A stretch of DNA of 44,200 nucleotides from Nemertoderma westbladi. Lineage: Eukaryota > Xenacoelomorpha > Nemertodermatida > Nemertodermatidae. Location: NCBI GenBank assembly GCA_032718475.1, contig JAUCBJ010001134.1, positions 1 to 44,200 on the forward strand. Reading direction: 5' to 3'. Positions 10,727-20,228 of the stretch are shown piece after piece. Position 1 is the first letter of the stretch. Every line of letters starts with the position of its first letter. The position numbers and the translations under genes were made by a program. The notes beneath the pieces are model-generated. The model was not told where the DNA came from. It saw nothing but the letters and a program-made list of their open reading frames with translations, and did no database searches.

Positions 10727-10737
10727 GGTTCAACCCC
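10727..10737 (+). promoter_or_regulatory. Pol III B box, SINE copy 1
   Basis: GGTTCAACCCC matches the consensus GGTTCRANYCC fully. It directly abuts the 3' strand of ribozyme stem I. Confidence 0.8.
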
Positions 10738-10753
10738 CGGTGACGCGCTCCCA

Positions 10754-10759
10754 TTTTTT
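10754..10759 (+). terminator. Candidate pol III terminator (T6), copy 1
   Basis: Run of six T 17 bp after the B box and just past the acceptor-like 3' strand. It would end the transcript at about 110 nt. Confidence 0.55.
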
Positions 10760-10836
10760 CCACTTCTGAACAAACCCACAATATTACACCTTTAATTACA
10801 GTTGCAACTACAGCTCATCTCCAATTTATTTAATTA

Positions 10837-10991
10837 ATATCACCTGGCAGCAATACCGAGCTGAATATTTATTTATTTGTACTTCCCTCCTGTTTCACTC
10901 TAGCATACTTGAGGCCGTTAGGTCCGCTGTTAGAGATAGAATATTTGCAACTTAAGACTGCCCGTTCAATAGAAGTGGATTAGGTGGGACT
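10837..10991. other. 155-bp spacer between the two SINE copies
   Basis: This stretch is not shared with the flanks of either copy. The block containing both SINE copies is bordered by the same short sequence, ATTACAGATAAT (near 10625 and 11173), which may be a duplicated target or chance. Confidence 0.5.
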
Positions 10992-11009
10992 GCGAGTGTC
11001 AGGGGCTAG

Positions 11010-11021
11010 TGGCTGAGCTGG
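11010..11021 (+). promoter_or_regulatory. Pol III A box, SINE copy 2
   Basis: TGGCTGAGCTGG, identical to copy 1 and a full match to the A-box consensus. Confidence 0.8.
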
Positions 11022-11023
11022 TT

Positions 11024-11069
11024 AGCACTACTGATGAGGCCTGTTAGGCCGAAACGTGCGTATAGCGCT
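11024..11069 (+). ncRNA. Type I hammerhead ribozyme, SINE copy 2
   Basis: Core, stem II and stem III are identical to copy 1. Predicted cleavage follows A11062. Stem I has AGCACTA (11024-11030) against TAGCGCT (11063-11069), giving one A-C mismatch in the middle of the helix. It may still fold but should be weaker than copy 1. Confidence 0.75.
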
Positions 11070-11080
11070 GGTTCAACCCC
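11070..11080 (+). promoter_or_regulatory. Pol III B box, SINE copy 2
   Basis: GGTTCAACCCC, a full match to the B-box consensus. A T6 run follows at 11097-11102. Confidence 0.8.
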
Positions 11081-11176
11081 CGGTGACGCGCTCCCATTTT
11101 TTCCACTTCTGAACAAACCCACAACATTACACCTTTAATTACAGTTGCAACAGCTCATCTCCAATTTATTTAATTA

Positions 11177-12615
11177 CAGATAATAGCCGAACTGGCTTTA
11201 ATAAATAAATAATATTATTTTAAAAATTATTTTAACACTGCGCGTAAATCATTTACCATTCTGGGTGTGTATATATATAGATTATTTAAATTATTTTAAA
11301 CATTTCTTCACCCTTACTGTGTTTGTCACACTTTTATCTTTATAAAACAAAGGCTACCAATATTAAGTTAATATTAAATAAATCACGAATTAAATAAAAA
11401 AATAATTGATATGATAAGGAAATAAACTCCTGTGCTGTGATTGGAATGAATTACGTTGCTAGGTTACATATGCTGGTTTACACCCTGTCATCAATCCCTT
11501 CAGGCTTTGCTATACAGCTATAGGCCTACTGCTCTACTGTCTACGACGGCTGTATACTGCATACTGGTATCATCAGTGAATGGACTGAAATGCAGGATTG
11601 TTGTAATGCAGTCCACAGTCTGACACTGGCAGTACAGTGAAGTGTTGTAGGTGTAGGCTGTATACAGTACAATATAGTCTAGATTACCTGGATTATGTAT
11701 ACCAGTATACTGCCTGACTGACTGACAGTGCAGCTGTACGTTCAAACTGTCAAACGTTAGCCTGATAGCCGTTGTCCCTTTAACAGTTTAACGCAATGCT
11801 GCGATGTATGGTGTTGTAACGGTACTGTAGTATCTGCACGGCGTTAACAAAAACATAACTCAATGTCTAATGTCTATATTTGTCAGTTGGTCTGTTGGTG
11901 TACCGGCAGACCGGTATTATATTGCAGTATTGGTTTATTCTTAAATTGTTAACAGGTTAAGGCACTTTTTGATTCGAATATAGGCAATAGGTAGGCCTAC
12001 CCCCCCCCCCCCCCCCCCCCTGAATGAACCCTTTGTATCCCCTCTACTCCCTACCAAATCTCAAGAACAGAATCCATCGTCGTTTTGAAATACAGGCGCG
12101 CAAAGTTTAAACATTGCACCCAGTTAACTCGCCAACAACAAGCTAAAAAATTCCAAAATTACATTTTATTACATTTCTGAAACTTAGTCATCATATCCAC
12201 CTTACAAAAGTTAGCGTATAAGAAGTTTCTTAGGAAATATTATGAAAATAATGCCACAAATAGCGAAGAAATCGGCACATTCTTTAAGCAATCCGCTCGC
12301 TGCATGATCTGTTATTTAGTACATCTTGCCACAACCCCAGCATAAAAAATATTCACCTTTTTTTTTATAAATAAAGCAAGGTTTCCATTAAGCCTACTTA
12401 CTTAGTAATTAGGCGTATAGGCCTTAGGCGTTCCCGTACACGGTACAGAAAAGAAATGTTTTAGTAGACTTATTTGTAAATACTATACTATATCAGTGTC
12501 TCTAATATTATATATACCGGTATACCATCAGAGTTATTACCGTAGACGAATAGCATACCGGAATATTCAATTAATTAAATATTTATGAGATAATCTGCCA
12601 ACCACCTCCACAATA
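11177..12615. other. Intergenic DNA upstream of TMEM216
   Basis: No gene is supported. The stretch is AT-rich with CAGTA/TACTG-rich patches (11500-11760), short TACCGGTA palindromes and a C21 tract at 12000-12020. The TMEM216 promoter should lie near its right end, but I see no clear TATA box or initiator. Confidence 0.5.
12000..12020 (+). repeat. Poly-C tract (C21)
   Basis: Uninterrupted run of 21 cytosines directly after GTAGGCCTA. Confidence 0.95.
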
Positions 12616-13065
12616 ATGACACAACCACATAAACCGACTTCATTACGACCCGTTCTGTCCTCATTGCCATTACAACTGCTTATATTCGTTAACTGGTGGT
12701 GGTTCGCTGCGTTTTGGTTGGTTACTGTCGCTTGTTTCATATACAAGGGCAGAATGTTGCCCTACCCTAACTCGATATTGTCCGCTGAAATAATTCTAGT
12801 TGTGTTCCTGTTATTTCTGGAATTACTCCGGGAATTCTTTGGGAAGAAAGGGAACTTAACGGAACGGGTTCTGGCGATGCTGATTTTTATCGGTTTTACC
12901 ATCCCAGTTGTTTTCGCTCACCTTTACCTTCTGCTCTGGCAGACCTACGTTCTCCGCTTAGAAGTTATCATCAACTCACTCAGCTTGGCTTTCATCGCAT
13001 TCGAGATGCTCTTTAGTATATTGGCGTTGGTACATTTCGCTCGAGCTGAACCTAATGTTTCCTAA
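12616..13065 (+). CDS. TMEM216: TMEM216, ciliary transition-zone membrane protein
   Basis: This 149-aa protein belongs to the TMEM17/TMEM216 family. In animals TMEM216 is a tetraspan protein of the MKS module at the ciliary transition zone, and human mutations cause Joubert and Meckel syndromes. Family marks seen here are YKGRMLPYP (43-51), REFFGKKGNL (72-81) and WQTYVLRLE (109-117). Hydrophobic segments at about 20-42, 55-73, 86-108 and 115-140 fit four membrane helices. Length matches the usual 145-150 aa. The ATG is the first in frame after a short AC-rich leader. The whole gene is one exon here, which suggests intron loss or a retrocopy; the ORF is intact. An AATAAA-like signal lies near 13400. 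It converges with SLC35B4. Confidence 0.9.
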   Translation: MTQPHKPTSLRPVLSSLPLQLLIFVNWWWFAAFWLVTVACFIYKGRMLPYPNSILSAEIILVVFLLFLELLREFFGKKGNLTERVLAMLIFIGFTIPVVFAHLYLLLWQTYVLRLEVIINSLSLAFIAFEMLFSILALVHFARAEPNVS

Positions 13066-13561
13066 ATTGTGATCAATTGGCTTCTACTTATATATAAATA
13101 TAGTTTGTTTAATTTTTAGATTTGTATATATATACAAGTATATATTATTGTTAATATTATTATATATATATTATTGCGAAATATTTTATTATTTATCACA
13201 TTTTTCTTTCTATAAATGTGTCTCAATTATCACAGTGCTTAACTACCTAATGCATTCAAATAGCGGAGATGAGTTTTAAATATCTGAAATTATGCGTAAC
13301 GAAATAAGAATTGTATTCTTAAAATGTTACTTTTTCGCTCGAATATAGATATAAGGATTGCATCAATCCTTCGACCCTTTATTAACCTCGCTATCGCTCG
13401 GTAAATAAAATACATACTAAGGAAAGGAAGGTGCAACCAAAACCAATAAGTGTTTGTTAGTATATTTTATTATTCAATCAATCTAAGGAATATGCTATAC
13501 CTTACGGTAATATTGCACATTAATTTATTAATCGAATGTCCAAATACAGATAATATTAATT
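13066..13561. other. Convergent 3' region between TMEM216 and SLC35B4
   Basis: AT-rich DNA with TATATA runs. Candidate poly(A) signals exist for both genes: AATAAAA near 13400 (+), and AATAAA on the minus strand near 13526 and 13466. No gene is seen between them. Confidence 0.6.
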
Positions 13562-14470
13562 TTAAACGCTAAGAGAATATAACAGAGTTCCAGAGAAAAC
13601 CAACATTGTCCCGAACCAATGGTACAATGTAAATAAGTTATTAAACCAAAGAACACTGAATAATAAGCTAACAAACTTACGAAGGGTTAAAATTATAACT
13701 ACGGTGAGGGAAGTGCACTCGGTGGATAGTACGAACACATTACTGGCGCATTGAAAGTGGCCCAGGATATTGCCAGCTAGTATAAGTAACATTATAGGTT
13801 GGCTCATTACAGACACAGAGTGCTCAAAGATATCGTTGTATAGTAACAAGAACCCAGGGAGACCTAGGAGGTGGGTGTAATAGAGTCCTTCGGCTGGGTG
13901 TTTCCCGTAACTTCTGTATAGAAACTCCTGGTAGACTCCCATAGAGGAGCCTAGAAACAGAGCTACAACCTGCAGAGCAACAGCAAATAGGAACTCTGCA
14001 GTTGTTTGGTTAGACGCGTTGGTATTGCTTGGTATTGAGTCAGCGGAGGCAACAGTGACCATGGCAATGCCGGAAGTGATTACTAGAACGGATATTAGTT
14101 TATTACGAGAAACTCTTCGATTAAAGATCAGCCCCGCCAGGATCATATTAGTGATCAGGCCACCGGATTTAATGATCATATGTACCGGTACGGGAATGCG
14201 GTAGGACAAGGCCTGATTGTTGAGGAAATTGACGACAAGATGGGCGACTACGATGTAGAGATAGCGAGACCAGTGGATAACGGAAGTTTTACGGCCGAAG
14301 TTGGCATGGTAAACAAACCCGTGGGAGGCCGTGAAGAGAAACTGGAGGAAGGAGACGAAGTGACCGCAGCCAGGGTCCCATTGCACGAGAGATTCGAATA
14401 GGAACATACTTGTGCAGCAACAAAGCAGAACCTTTATTATGGTCCAGCCGATCTTCATCTGAGTTGCCAT
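13562..14470 (-). CDS. SLC35B4: SLC35B4, nucleotide-sugar transporter (UDP-xylose / UDP-GlcNAc type)
   Basis: This 302-aa polytopic protein is of the SLC35B (UAA transporter) family. SLC35B4 moves UDP-xylose and UDP-N-acetylglucosamine into the Golgi/ER lumen for glycosylation. Recognisable conserved blocks are PGCG (33-36), NN.AL (84-88), P.HMIIKSGGLITNMI (95-110), YQEFLYRSYGKHPAEGLYYTH (from 180), STECTSLTV (249-257), LTLRKFVSLLFS (261-272) and HWFGT (284-288). About nine or ten hydrophobic segments are visible. Human SLC35B4 is 331 aa; this copy ends after LLYSLSV and so lacks most of the cytosolic C-terminal tail, including a KK-type retrieval signal. It is a single exon without breaks. 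A second in-frame Met at residue 5 could also start it. Confidence 0.9.
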   Translation of the reverse strand: MATQMKIGWTIIKVLLCCCTSMFLFESLVQWDPGCGHFVSFLQFLFTASHGFVYHANFGRKTSVIHWSRYLYIVVAHLVVNFLNNQALSYRIPVPVHMIIKSGGLITNMILAGLIFNRRVSRNKLISVLVITSGIAMVTVASADSIPSNTNASNQTTAEFLFAVALQVVALFLGSSMGVYQEFLYRSYGKHPAEGLYYTHLLGLPGFLLLYNDIFEHSVSVMSQPIMLLILAGNILGHFQCASNVFVLSTECTSLTVVIILTLRKFVSLLFSVLWFNNLFTLYHWFGTMLVFSGTLLYSLSV

Positions 14471-15173
14471 AACTATAGTTGTTGCGATATAACACTAACA
14501 GACTTAGCCAAAAATTACTAACAACCGGTAAATTGTTTTAGATAGGGCCTTATTAAGTTAAATATACTATAGGTACAAAAAAAGGTACAAAAATATAGGT
14601 AGCAAAACAATAATGAAAAAAAATATGGCCAAAATACTAATTTTAGTGCATAGTGTAATAAATAAACTTAATTAATATTAATAATATTAGGTGAGACAGC
14701 GACAGTAGGCCCAGTAAACAACTAAACAATCTTCATAAGACAATCTGACTCGTAGACTATGTTGCGGTAGTTCCAGAGTTCACTGCAGTAATACTGTAGT
14801 ACTGTATTGCAGTATGACTACACTACGTGAGAACCCATGACCAAATTTTTTTAGCAACTAGTAAAAAGTAACGTATGCTGTACGCCTGTACGACAGCGTA
14901 AGTATCAAATAAAAGAATCATGCAATTAATTTTAATTATTTCAAAATGTAGCTATGGTAATACTGTATTTACCTTAACCATACACACAACACACTTAGGG
15001 CTGGAGTGGGTTATTGAATGGCCTGGCCACTATGCTAATAAATAATACAGCAAAATATAAGTTTATTGGTAAGTATGTTGAACGAAGTATAGATTAGTTC
15101 ATACCGGTACGTCTTAATATTATTGCAACTAAACTCAGGCCATGCCTCACATATGGTGATTCTATTTAAATGG
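14471..15173. other. 5' flank of SLC35B4, no gene seen
   Basis: AT-rich DNA holding the likely SLC35B4 promoter (minus strand). No convincing TATA box was identified. Short CAGTACTGTA-type palindromes are frequent. Confidence 0.5.
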
Positions 15174-15565
15174 TTTCACATAGTTGGTAAGAATTATCAA
15201 TTAATTGCTGGTTGGATACACAAATAATGAACAGCTGTTTACAAAACACTAAGTCCAATACAAATATATTCAATAGGAGAACTGTCAGGTCTATGAGCTT
15301 ACTAACCGAAGTGACCTTCTGTTAGAAAATTATGAATAAGAATAAGTTAAACTTGCATTAATATGACCTACCCAGGGATGCAACAACAGAGCTCCGAAGC
15401 TCCAGGCTAATTATTCCGGAGTCAATATGGAGCTTATGTTGTTGAAATTCTAAATAAAAGTTTTGTTGATGTATGAATAATTAATGTCACCATAGTAAAT
15501 TACCATATTCCTGTGTGGGTGGATATTGATTGGTTACAGCTTCTTGTTTTTCTTAAGTTTCATGA
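15174..15565. repeat. Local segmental duplication, copy 1
   Basis: Begins TTTCACATAGTTGGTAAG and ends AAGTTTCATGATAC. It recurs nearly unchanged as 17370-17568 plus 17903-18103, where a 330-bp block starting with poly-C splits it. Few differences are visible, so the duplication is young. Confidence 0.85.
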
Positions 15566-15577
15566 TACAACCCACTC

Positions 15578-16808
15578 GTGTTGAGAACTGAATCAATTTT
15601 GACTAATTTCAGTTACAGTTTCAGTATTAAAGTTTTGCATTTCAGTTCCAGTTACAGTTTCAGTATTTCAAAGTGTAACATTTCAGTTACAGTTTCAGTA
15701 TTACAAAATTGAGCATTTCAGTTTCAGTTACTGTTTTAATCGCGATAAAATTTCAGTTTCAGTTGTAGATTCAATATATTATCCCACATACTAAGCAGTC
15801 ACTGAAATAATGTCAGTCTCATCGGGGCGGGGTGCAGTGCACTATGGTAATATTTTGTAACTAATATACTGATAGTACTGAATGTAATGAAAGTGGCTGT
15901 CACAAGATCAACTAAAGGCACCATCATTTTACTGTACATCTTTTTTCAGAGCTTGTACTGTTATCATTTATTGTTTTGGTTATAAAGGCCATGCTTCAGA
16001 AACTGCTCATTTCCCTCAATTTATAATTTGTTTTAGCAATCATATATTTATTGTTTTGGTTAGACCACCTCGATAAGCTGCTCCTTTCACTTTCAAAGTT
16101 TAATTGTAATTTTGTAATAATGGTAAACTTGATAAAAATTTAATTTCCAGTGTGCTTCTAGTGTGATATCCCCTGTGATATTAATAGTACCAGTAACATT
16201 AATAAATTCATAATGTAAAATATATATCCGTTATATATCCCTCTACCATTACCATTAACTATATTTTTGTTTATCTAAAACATTTACATTTGATATGCGA
16301 TATTTAGGAAGCAAAGATTGGTGATAAGGCTGATAATAGTCTAATCGTTGAGATAGATAAACATGACTAATTATAACTACAGTATATGCTAGATCTTCGT
16401 TCAATACTTGATGCTTGACTCGCCAAATAAATCACAGTTGAGTTAAGTGGGCAATGGGTCTTTGGGCCACTTGACTACTACCAAGGTCCAAAACTATAAT
16501 AATAAATAAAAATACAATGTTTTAAAAATGATACCCATGTTGACCACAGTTATTCATTTATATTAAACTATTACAATAGGCCTACTGTTTCAAATCAAAT
16601 GCTCATTCATGTTAATTGTGTGGCTGAGAACTGAATCGATTTTTAGTAATTTCAGTTTCAGTTACAGTATTCAAAATTCCTAATTACAGTTACAGTATTC
16701 AAAATTCGCAATTACAGTTACAGTTATAGTTACAGTATTCAAAAAATAATCAAAATCATTCAGTTACAGTTGCAGTTACAGTATAATTACAGTTACAGTT
16801 CTCAACAC
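15578..16808. mobile_element. CAGTTACAG-rich element with 13-bp terminal inverted repeats
   Basis: Ends are exact inverted repeats: GTGTTGAGAACTG (15578-15590) and CAGTTCTCAACAC (16796-16808). Copy 2 of the surrounding duplication lacks this interval at the matching point (near 18104), as expected for an insertion. Both ends carry runs of TTTCAGTTACAG and related units. A second left-end-like sequence (GAGAACTGAATC) at 16626 suggests one element nested in or duplicated beside another. No transposase is encoded. Confidence 0.6.
15967..16061 (+). repeat. Dispersed TTTATTGTTTTGGTT repeat (two copies)
   Basis: TTTATTGTTTTGGTT occurs at 15967-15981 and 16047-16061, again at 27290-27304 and 42166-42180, and inverted at 27192-27206. 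Several copies are followed by related sequence containing CTGCTC..TTCCC. It is an old dispersed repeat of unknown class. Confidence 0.6.
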
Positions 16809-16860
16809 TACCACCCACCCCCTTGTGAAATTGTTTAAATGTTTGAACAACAACATTTAA

Positions 16861-17067
16861 GTTAAGTTAGCAGCTGCAGAAACAGTTCCTGTATACCCTC
16901 GAAACAGGAAGAGGGCCCCCTGGACTGACAACAAAATTCAGAAGTGCCGAAATGACCTCAATAAGGCGCAGAAAGAGTCCCGACTCAAACAGACTACAGC
17001 GGCCAAGAATGCAGTTAAGGCTGCATCTTGGTCCCTAAACAGGCAGTACTGTACTCTGTTAATCTAC
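16861..17067 (+). pseudogene. RTE-like LINE fragment A
   Basis: Short piece of the same LINE as 20229 onward, covering the segment between endonuclease and reverse transcriptase (GTTAAGTTAGCAGCTGCAG to AATCTACA). It is preceded by a flank (TTGTTTAAATGTTTGAACAA) also found before fragment B and after the 3' end of the main copy near 26750. Confidence 0.75.
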
Positions 17068-17221
17068 ACGTTCGTGGTGTCATCGCGCAGGACGAGGCTC
17101 AGTTATCAGATACAGATTAAAATTGAGCGACTGTATCACAAAATCAGGTTTTGAGAAATTTACCCACACCACCAATCAATCAAAGAAAGGGGGACAGTAC
17201 GTGTTCACCCCTTTTAATCTG

Positions 17222-17239
17222 CCCCCCCCCCCCCCCCCC
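17222..17239 (+). repeat. Poly-C tract (C18)
   Basis: Uninterrupted run of 18 cytosines in a poorly conserved part of the local duplication. Confidence 0.95.
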
Positions 17240-17369
17240 TTCCCACCCACCAGTACTTTATAACTACCGATGCCTTCAATAGGCGAAGCCAGGTATGGTT
17301 TATAGGAATATAATCAACACAGTAGGCAGTACTCGTCTTCATTATTATAAACGTCGTTGTGCGTCGTCG

Positions 17370-18103
17370 TTTCACATAGTTGGTAAGAATTATCAATTAA
17401 TTGCTGGTTGGGTACACAAATAATGAACAGCTGTTTACAAAACACTAAGTCCAATACAAATATATTCAATAGGAGAACTGTCAGGTCTATGAGCTTACTA
17501 ACCGAAGTGACCTTCTGTTAGAAAATTATGAATAAGAATAAGAATAAGTTAAACTTGCATTAATATGACCCCCCCCCCCCCCCCCCCCCTCTCCGAACCA
17601 AGATCTGTGGGCTACATACTTCCAGCTATTATTTATGAATAATCAATGCTACAGTAACTACACTATAATCGGCAGACTGGCATTGAGGTTACTATGGCGG
17701 GCTTAACAAAAAATTGTGCTGCCACTATACAATCCAAAAACGACAGGTCAGGTTGGAATTTCAAAGATTCAACAGCGTCAACTTTGGGATAAATTCTGGA
17801 ATTCTGCATAATCTGTAAACCGTCCTGTGGTCGCTTCGGAAGAACCAGTGCCAATCTGCTATACGCTACGAAATTCAGTATGAAAAATAACCTTAGTAGG
17901 CCTACCCAGGTATGCAACAACAGAGCTCCGCAGCTCCAGGCTAATTATTCCGGAGTCAATATGGAGCTTATGTTGTTGAAATTCGAAATAAAAGTTTTGT
18001 TGATGTATGAATAATTAATGTCACCATAGTAAATTACCATATTCCTGTGTGGGTGGATATTGATTGGTTACAGCTTCTTGTTTTTCTTAAGTTTCATGAT
18101 ACT
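17370..18103. repeat. Local segmental duplication, copy 2 (interrupted)
   Basis: Matches 15174-15565 in two parts, 17370-17568 and 17903-18103. Between them is a block of about 330 bp that starts with a C21 tract (17569-17589). Copy 1 reads straight through the same point (ATGACC|TACCCAGG). Confidence 0.85.
17569..17589 (+). repeat. Poly-C tract (C21) at an insertion boundary
   Basis: Run of 21 cytosines at the exact left edge of sequence absent from the other duplication copy. A small minus-strand ORF in the insert (17663-17920) has no recognisable motif. Confidence 0.9.
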
Positions 18104-18156
18104 ACCGCACCCACCCCCTTGTGAAATTGTTTAAATGTTTGAACAACAACATTTAA

Positions 18157-18359
18157 GTTAAGTTAGCAGCTGCAGAAACAGTTCCTGTATACCCTCGAAA
18201 CAGGAAAAGGGCCCCCTGGACTGACAACAAAATTCAGAAGTGCCGAAATGACCTCAATAAGGCGCAGTAAGAGTCCCGACTCAAACAGACTACAGCGGCC
18301 AAGAATGCAGTTAAGGCTGCATCTTGGTCCCTGAACAGGCAGTACTCTGTTAATCTACA
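18157..18359 (+). pseudogene. RTE-like LINE fragment B
   Basis: Near-identical to 16861-17067 with the same flanks on both sides, so it was duplicated with its surroundings rather than inserted twice. The following block (GAGGCTCAGTTATCAGATAC, near 18385) also repeats 17092. Confidence 0.75.
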
Positions 18360-18419
18360 CGTTCGGGGGGCCATCGTGCAGGACGAGGCTCAGTTATCAG
18401 ATACATATTAAAATTGAGC

Positions 18420-19740
18420 GACTGTATCACAAAATCAGGTTTTGAGAAATTTACCCACACCACCAATCAATAGTTTATAGGAATATAATCAACGCAGTAG
18501 GCAGTACTCGTCTTCATTATTATAAACGTCGTTGTGCTCGTCCTGTTTTGTATTTAAACATATTTCCTAAACGCAGACGGACGGACGATCTTTATAACTA
18601 CTGATGCCTTCAAACTTCAATAGGCGAAGCCAGGTATGGTTAATAGGAATATAGTCTACACAGTACTCGTCTTCGTTAAATGCCTCGTTGCGCTCGTCCT
18701 GTTTTGCATTAAAATATTTTTCCTAAACCAAGACTGACGATCTTTATTTATACAGTTATAACTATGCGAAGTTTCGAAACTGTGCGAGTAACTGCTGATA
18801 CATATATGTGGAGATGTGTGATACAACGCCAACGCATCGTATGCCGATGTAGTAATATGGGTATTGAAATAATATTAAATCAATGTACACTCTTAAAGCT
18901 GCAGCGAAAAAATGTAGATAATTTGCTAGGTTACATATAAAATAATAATAATATTTTTAAGAACATTAATTTTACTACTTTGCAAAAATTCAATTAAAAA
19001 ATAACCAGACAAATACATTGCGGAATAAACTATTTCAGATAAAGCCTACAACAGTCATTATATCTTCTGTCACCTGAGATATTAAGTAATACAACATTTA
19101 TAGTATAGAGTCAATAGGAATTGAAATACAGGCAGTGTGGTTGGAGTTATGTCTGGGTTGCTATAGCAATACTACTGGCTGCCTATTACAGTACAATTCC
19201 CCTCTGGTAAGGCTACACCAACATCTCCCAGCCAGCTAGCAGCTCTACAACCCCTCAGAGACGATGTTGACCAATAATGGGCAGGATTAAATTTGTACTC
19301 AATAATTGTGCCGCTTTAATTACGTTTAGATCAATTAAAGACACATTTATTAAAGCAAATCACTTGAATTAATTAAAAACTATAATAGAATGGGGTATGT
19401 GGATTACATCTGTATAATTTTTAAACATAATTATTTAAATCTTATACTGAAAAATTATTAATTTCCTTTAACAGGCAGGTTGAAAATGCAGTTTTTACCG
19501 TAATCAACTTAATTAACTAATTAATTGCTATTATCTTAGCTTCTCGAAGGCCACACGGAAATTCAACTTGGAAAATTTCTAAACTTTTGCCAGACTACAT
19601 GTGTACCAAGTTTGGTTAAATTTCATTAAGTTATTAACGTGTAAAATTGGACACCACAGATCGACAGATCAACAGACACACCGATTGAGTTAGTTGTACC
19701 TGTATGCTAAGCTCGCTTACTTTCGTCGCTCGCCCCACAG
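18420..19740. other. Intergenic DNA with small local repeats
   Basis: TAGGCGAAGCCAGGTATGGTT occurs near 17281 and 18616, and GTAGGCAGTACTCGTCTTC near 17322 and 18497. The right part (19540-19740) looks like a decayed repeat untranslated region leading into the LINE fragment. No gene is seen. Confidence 0.5.
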
Positions 19741-20224
19741 GAGCTAATAAACCAACAGGTTGATGCCATCAATGATGCTGACGACAGCAGGCAATTATCC
19801 CAGGCATGGAAATCGATCAACTTGCTTAATGGGCGGGAAAGGCCAACCAACTACCAACCATGGTTCTTTTCGGGGAATCTCATTGATCTCGATTGCTGCA
19901 AAGCTATATACAATAGAATTATAATAAATAGCATTAGGGATCCCATTGCGAGACTGCTCCGTGGAAATCAGAATGGGTTCCGTAAAGGTCGTGGGACCAT
20001 GGAGCCCATTTTGGCACTTAGAAGGATAATTGAAGATTTATCAAAAAAGAAAGACTGTCATCTGGCTGTTATCTCCAACCTCTGCACACATCTCCAACCA
20101 GACACTATATAACATAGGAGGTGTCTCTTTGGTTCCCCCAAGCTTGACACTAGAACAAAATCGCCTCCGCTTTGCAGGACATTGCTTCCGCCGTGAGGAC
20201 CAGCCAGTGTATAAGTGCCAGTGC
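19741..20224 (+). pseudogene. Internally deleted RTE-like LINE copy
   Basis: Three segments of the LINE ORF are joined with large gaps: a piece before the RT domain (ELINQQVDAINDADDS-like), a piece with NGFRKGRGTMEPILALRRII (RT fingers), and a C-terminal piece (LRFAGHCFRREDQP). The catalytic part of the RT is deleted. It ends where the main copy begins. Confidence 0.7.
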
Positions 20225-20228
20225 AGAA

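Larger units (their letters stand above)
10649..10836 (+). mobile_element. tRNA-like SINE with internal hammerhead ribozyme, copy 1
   Basis: A repeat of about 188 bp, present again at 10992-11176. It begins GCGAGTGTCAGGGGC and ends AATTTATTTAATTA. Within it lie a pol III A box (10667-10678), a hammerhead fold (10681-10726), a B box (10727-10737) and a T6 run (10754-10759). GAGTGT near the 5' end can pair with GCGCTC before the T run, using two G-U pairs, like an acceptor stem. The ribozyme takes the place of the anticodon and variable region. Internal pol III promoters with a short tail are the hallmark of tRNA-derived SINEs. Confidence 0.8.
10992..11176 (+). mobile_element. tRNA-like SINE with internal hammerhead ribozyme, copy 2
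   Basis: Near-identical to copy 1 over its length, in the same orientation, 343 bp downstream. Visible differences are one substitution in ribozyme stem I and a 3-bp deletion (CAACAGCTC versus CAACTACAGCTC). The A box is at 11010-11021, the B box at 11070-11080 and the T6 run at 11097-11102. The similarity suggests recent insertion or local duplication. Confidence 0.8.

Noticed and set aside
10649-11102. Two tRNA genes
   Set aside because: A and B boxes fit, but there is no anticodon arm; that region folds as a hammerhead, and the acceptor pairing relies on G-U pairs. A SINE is the better reading.
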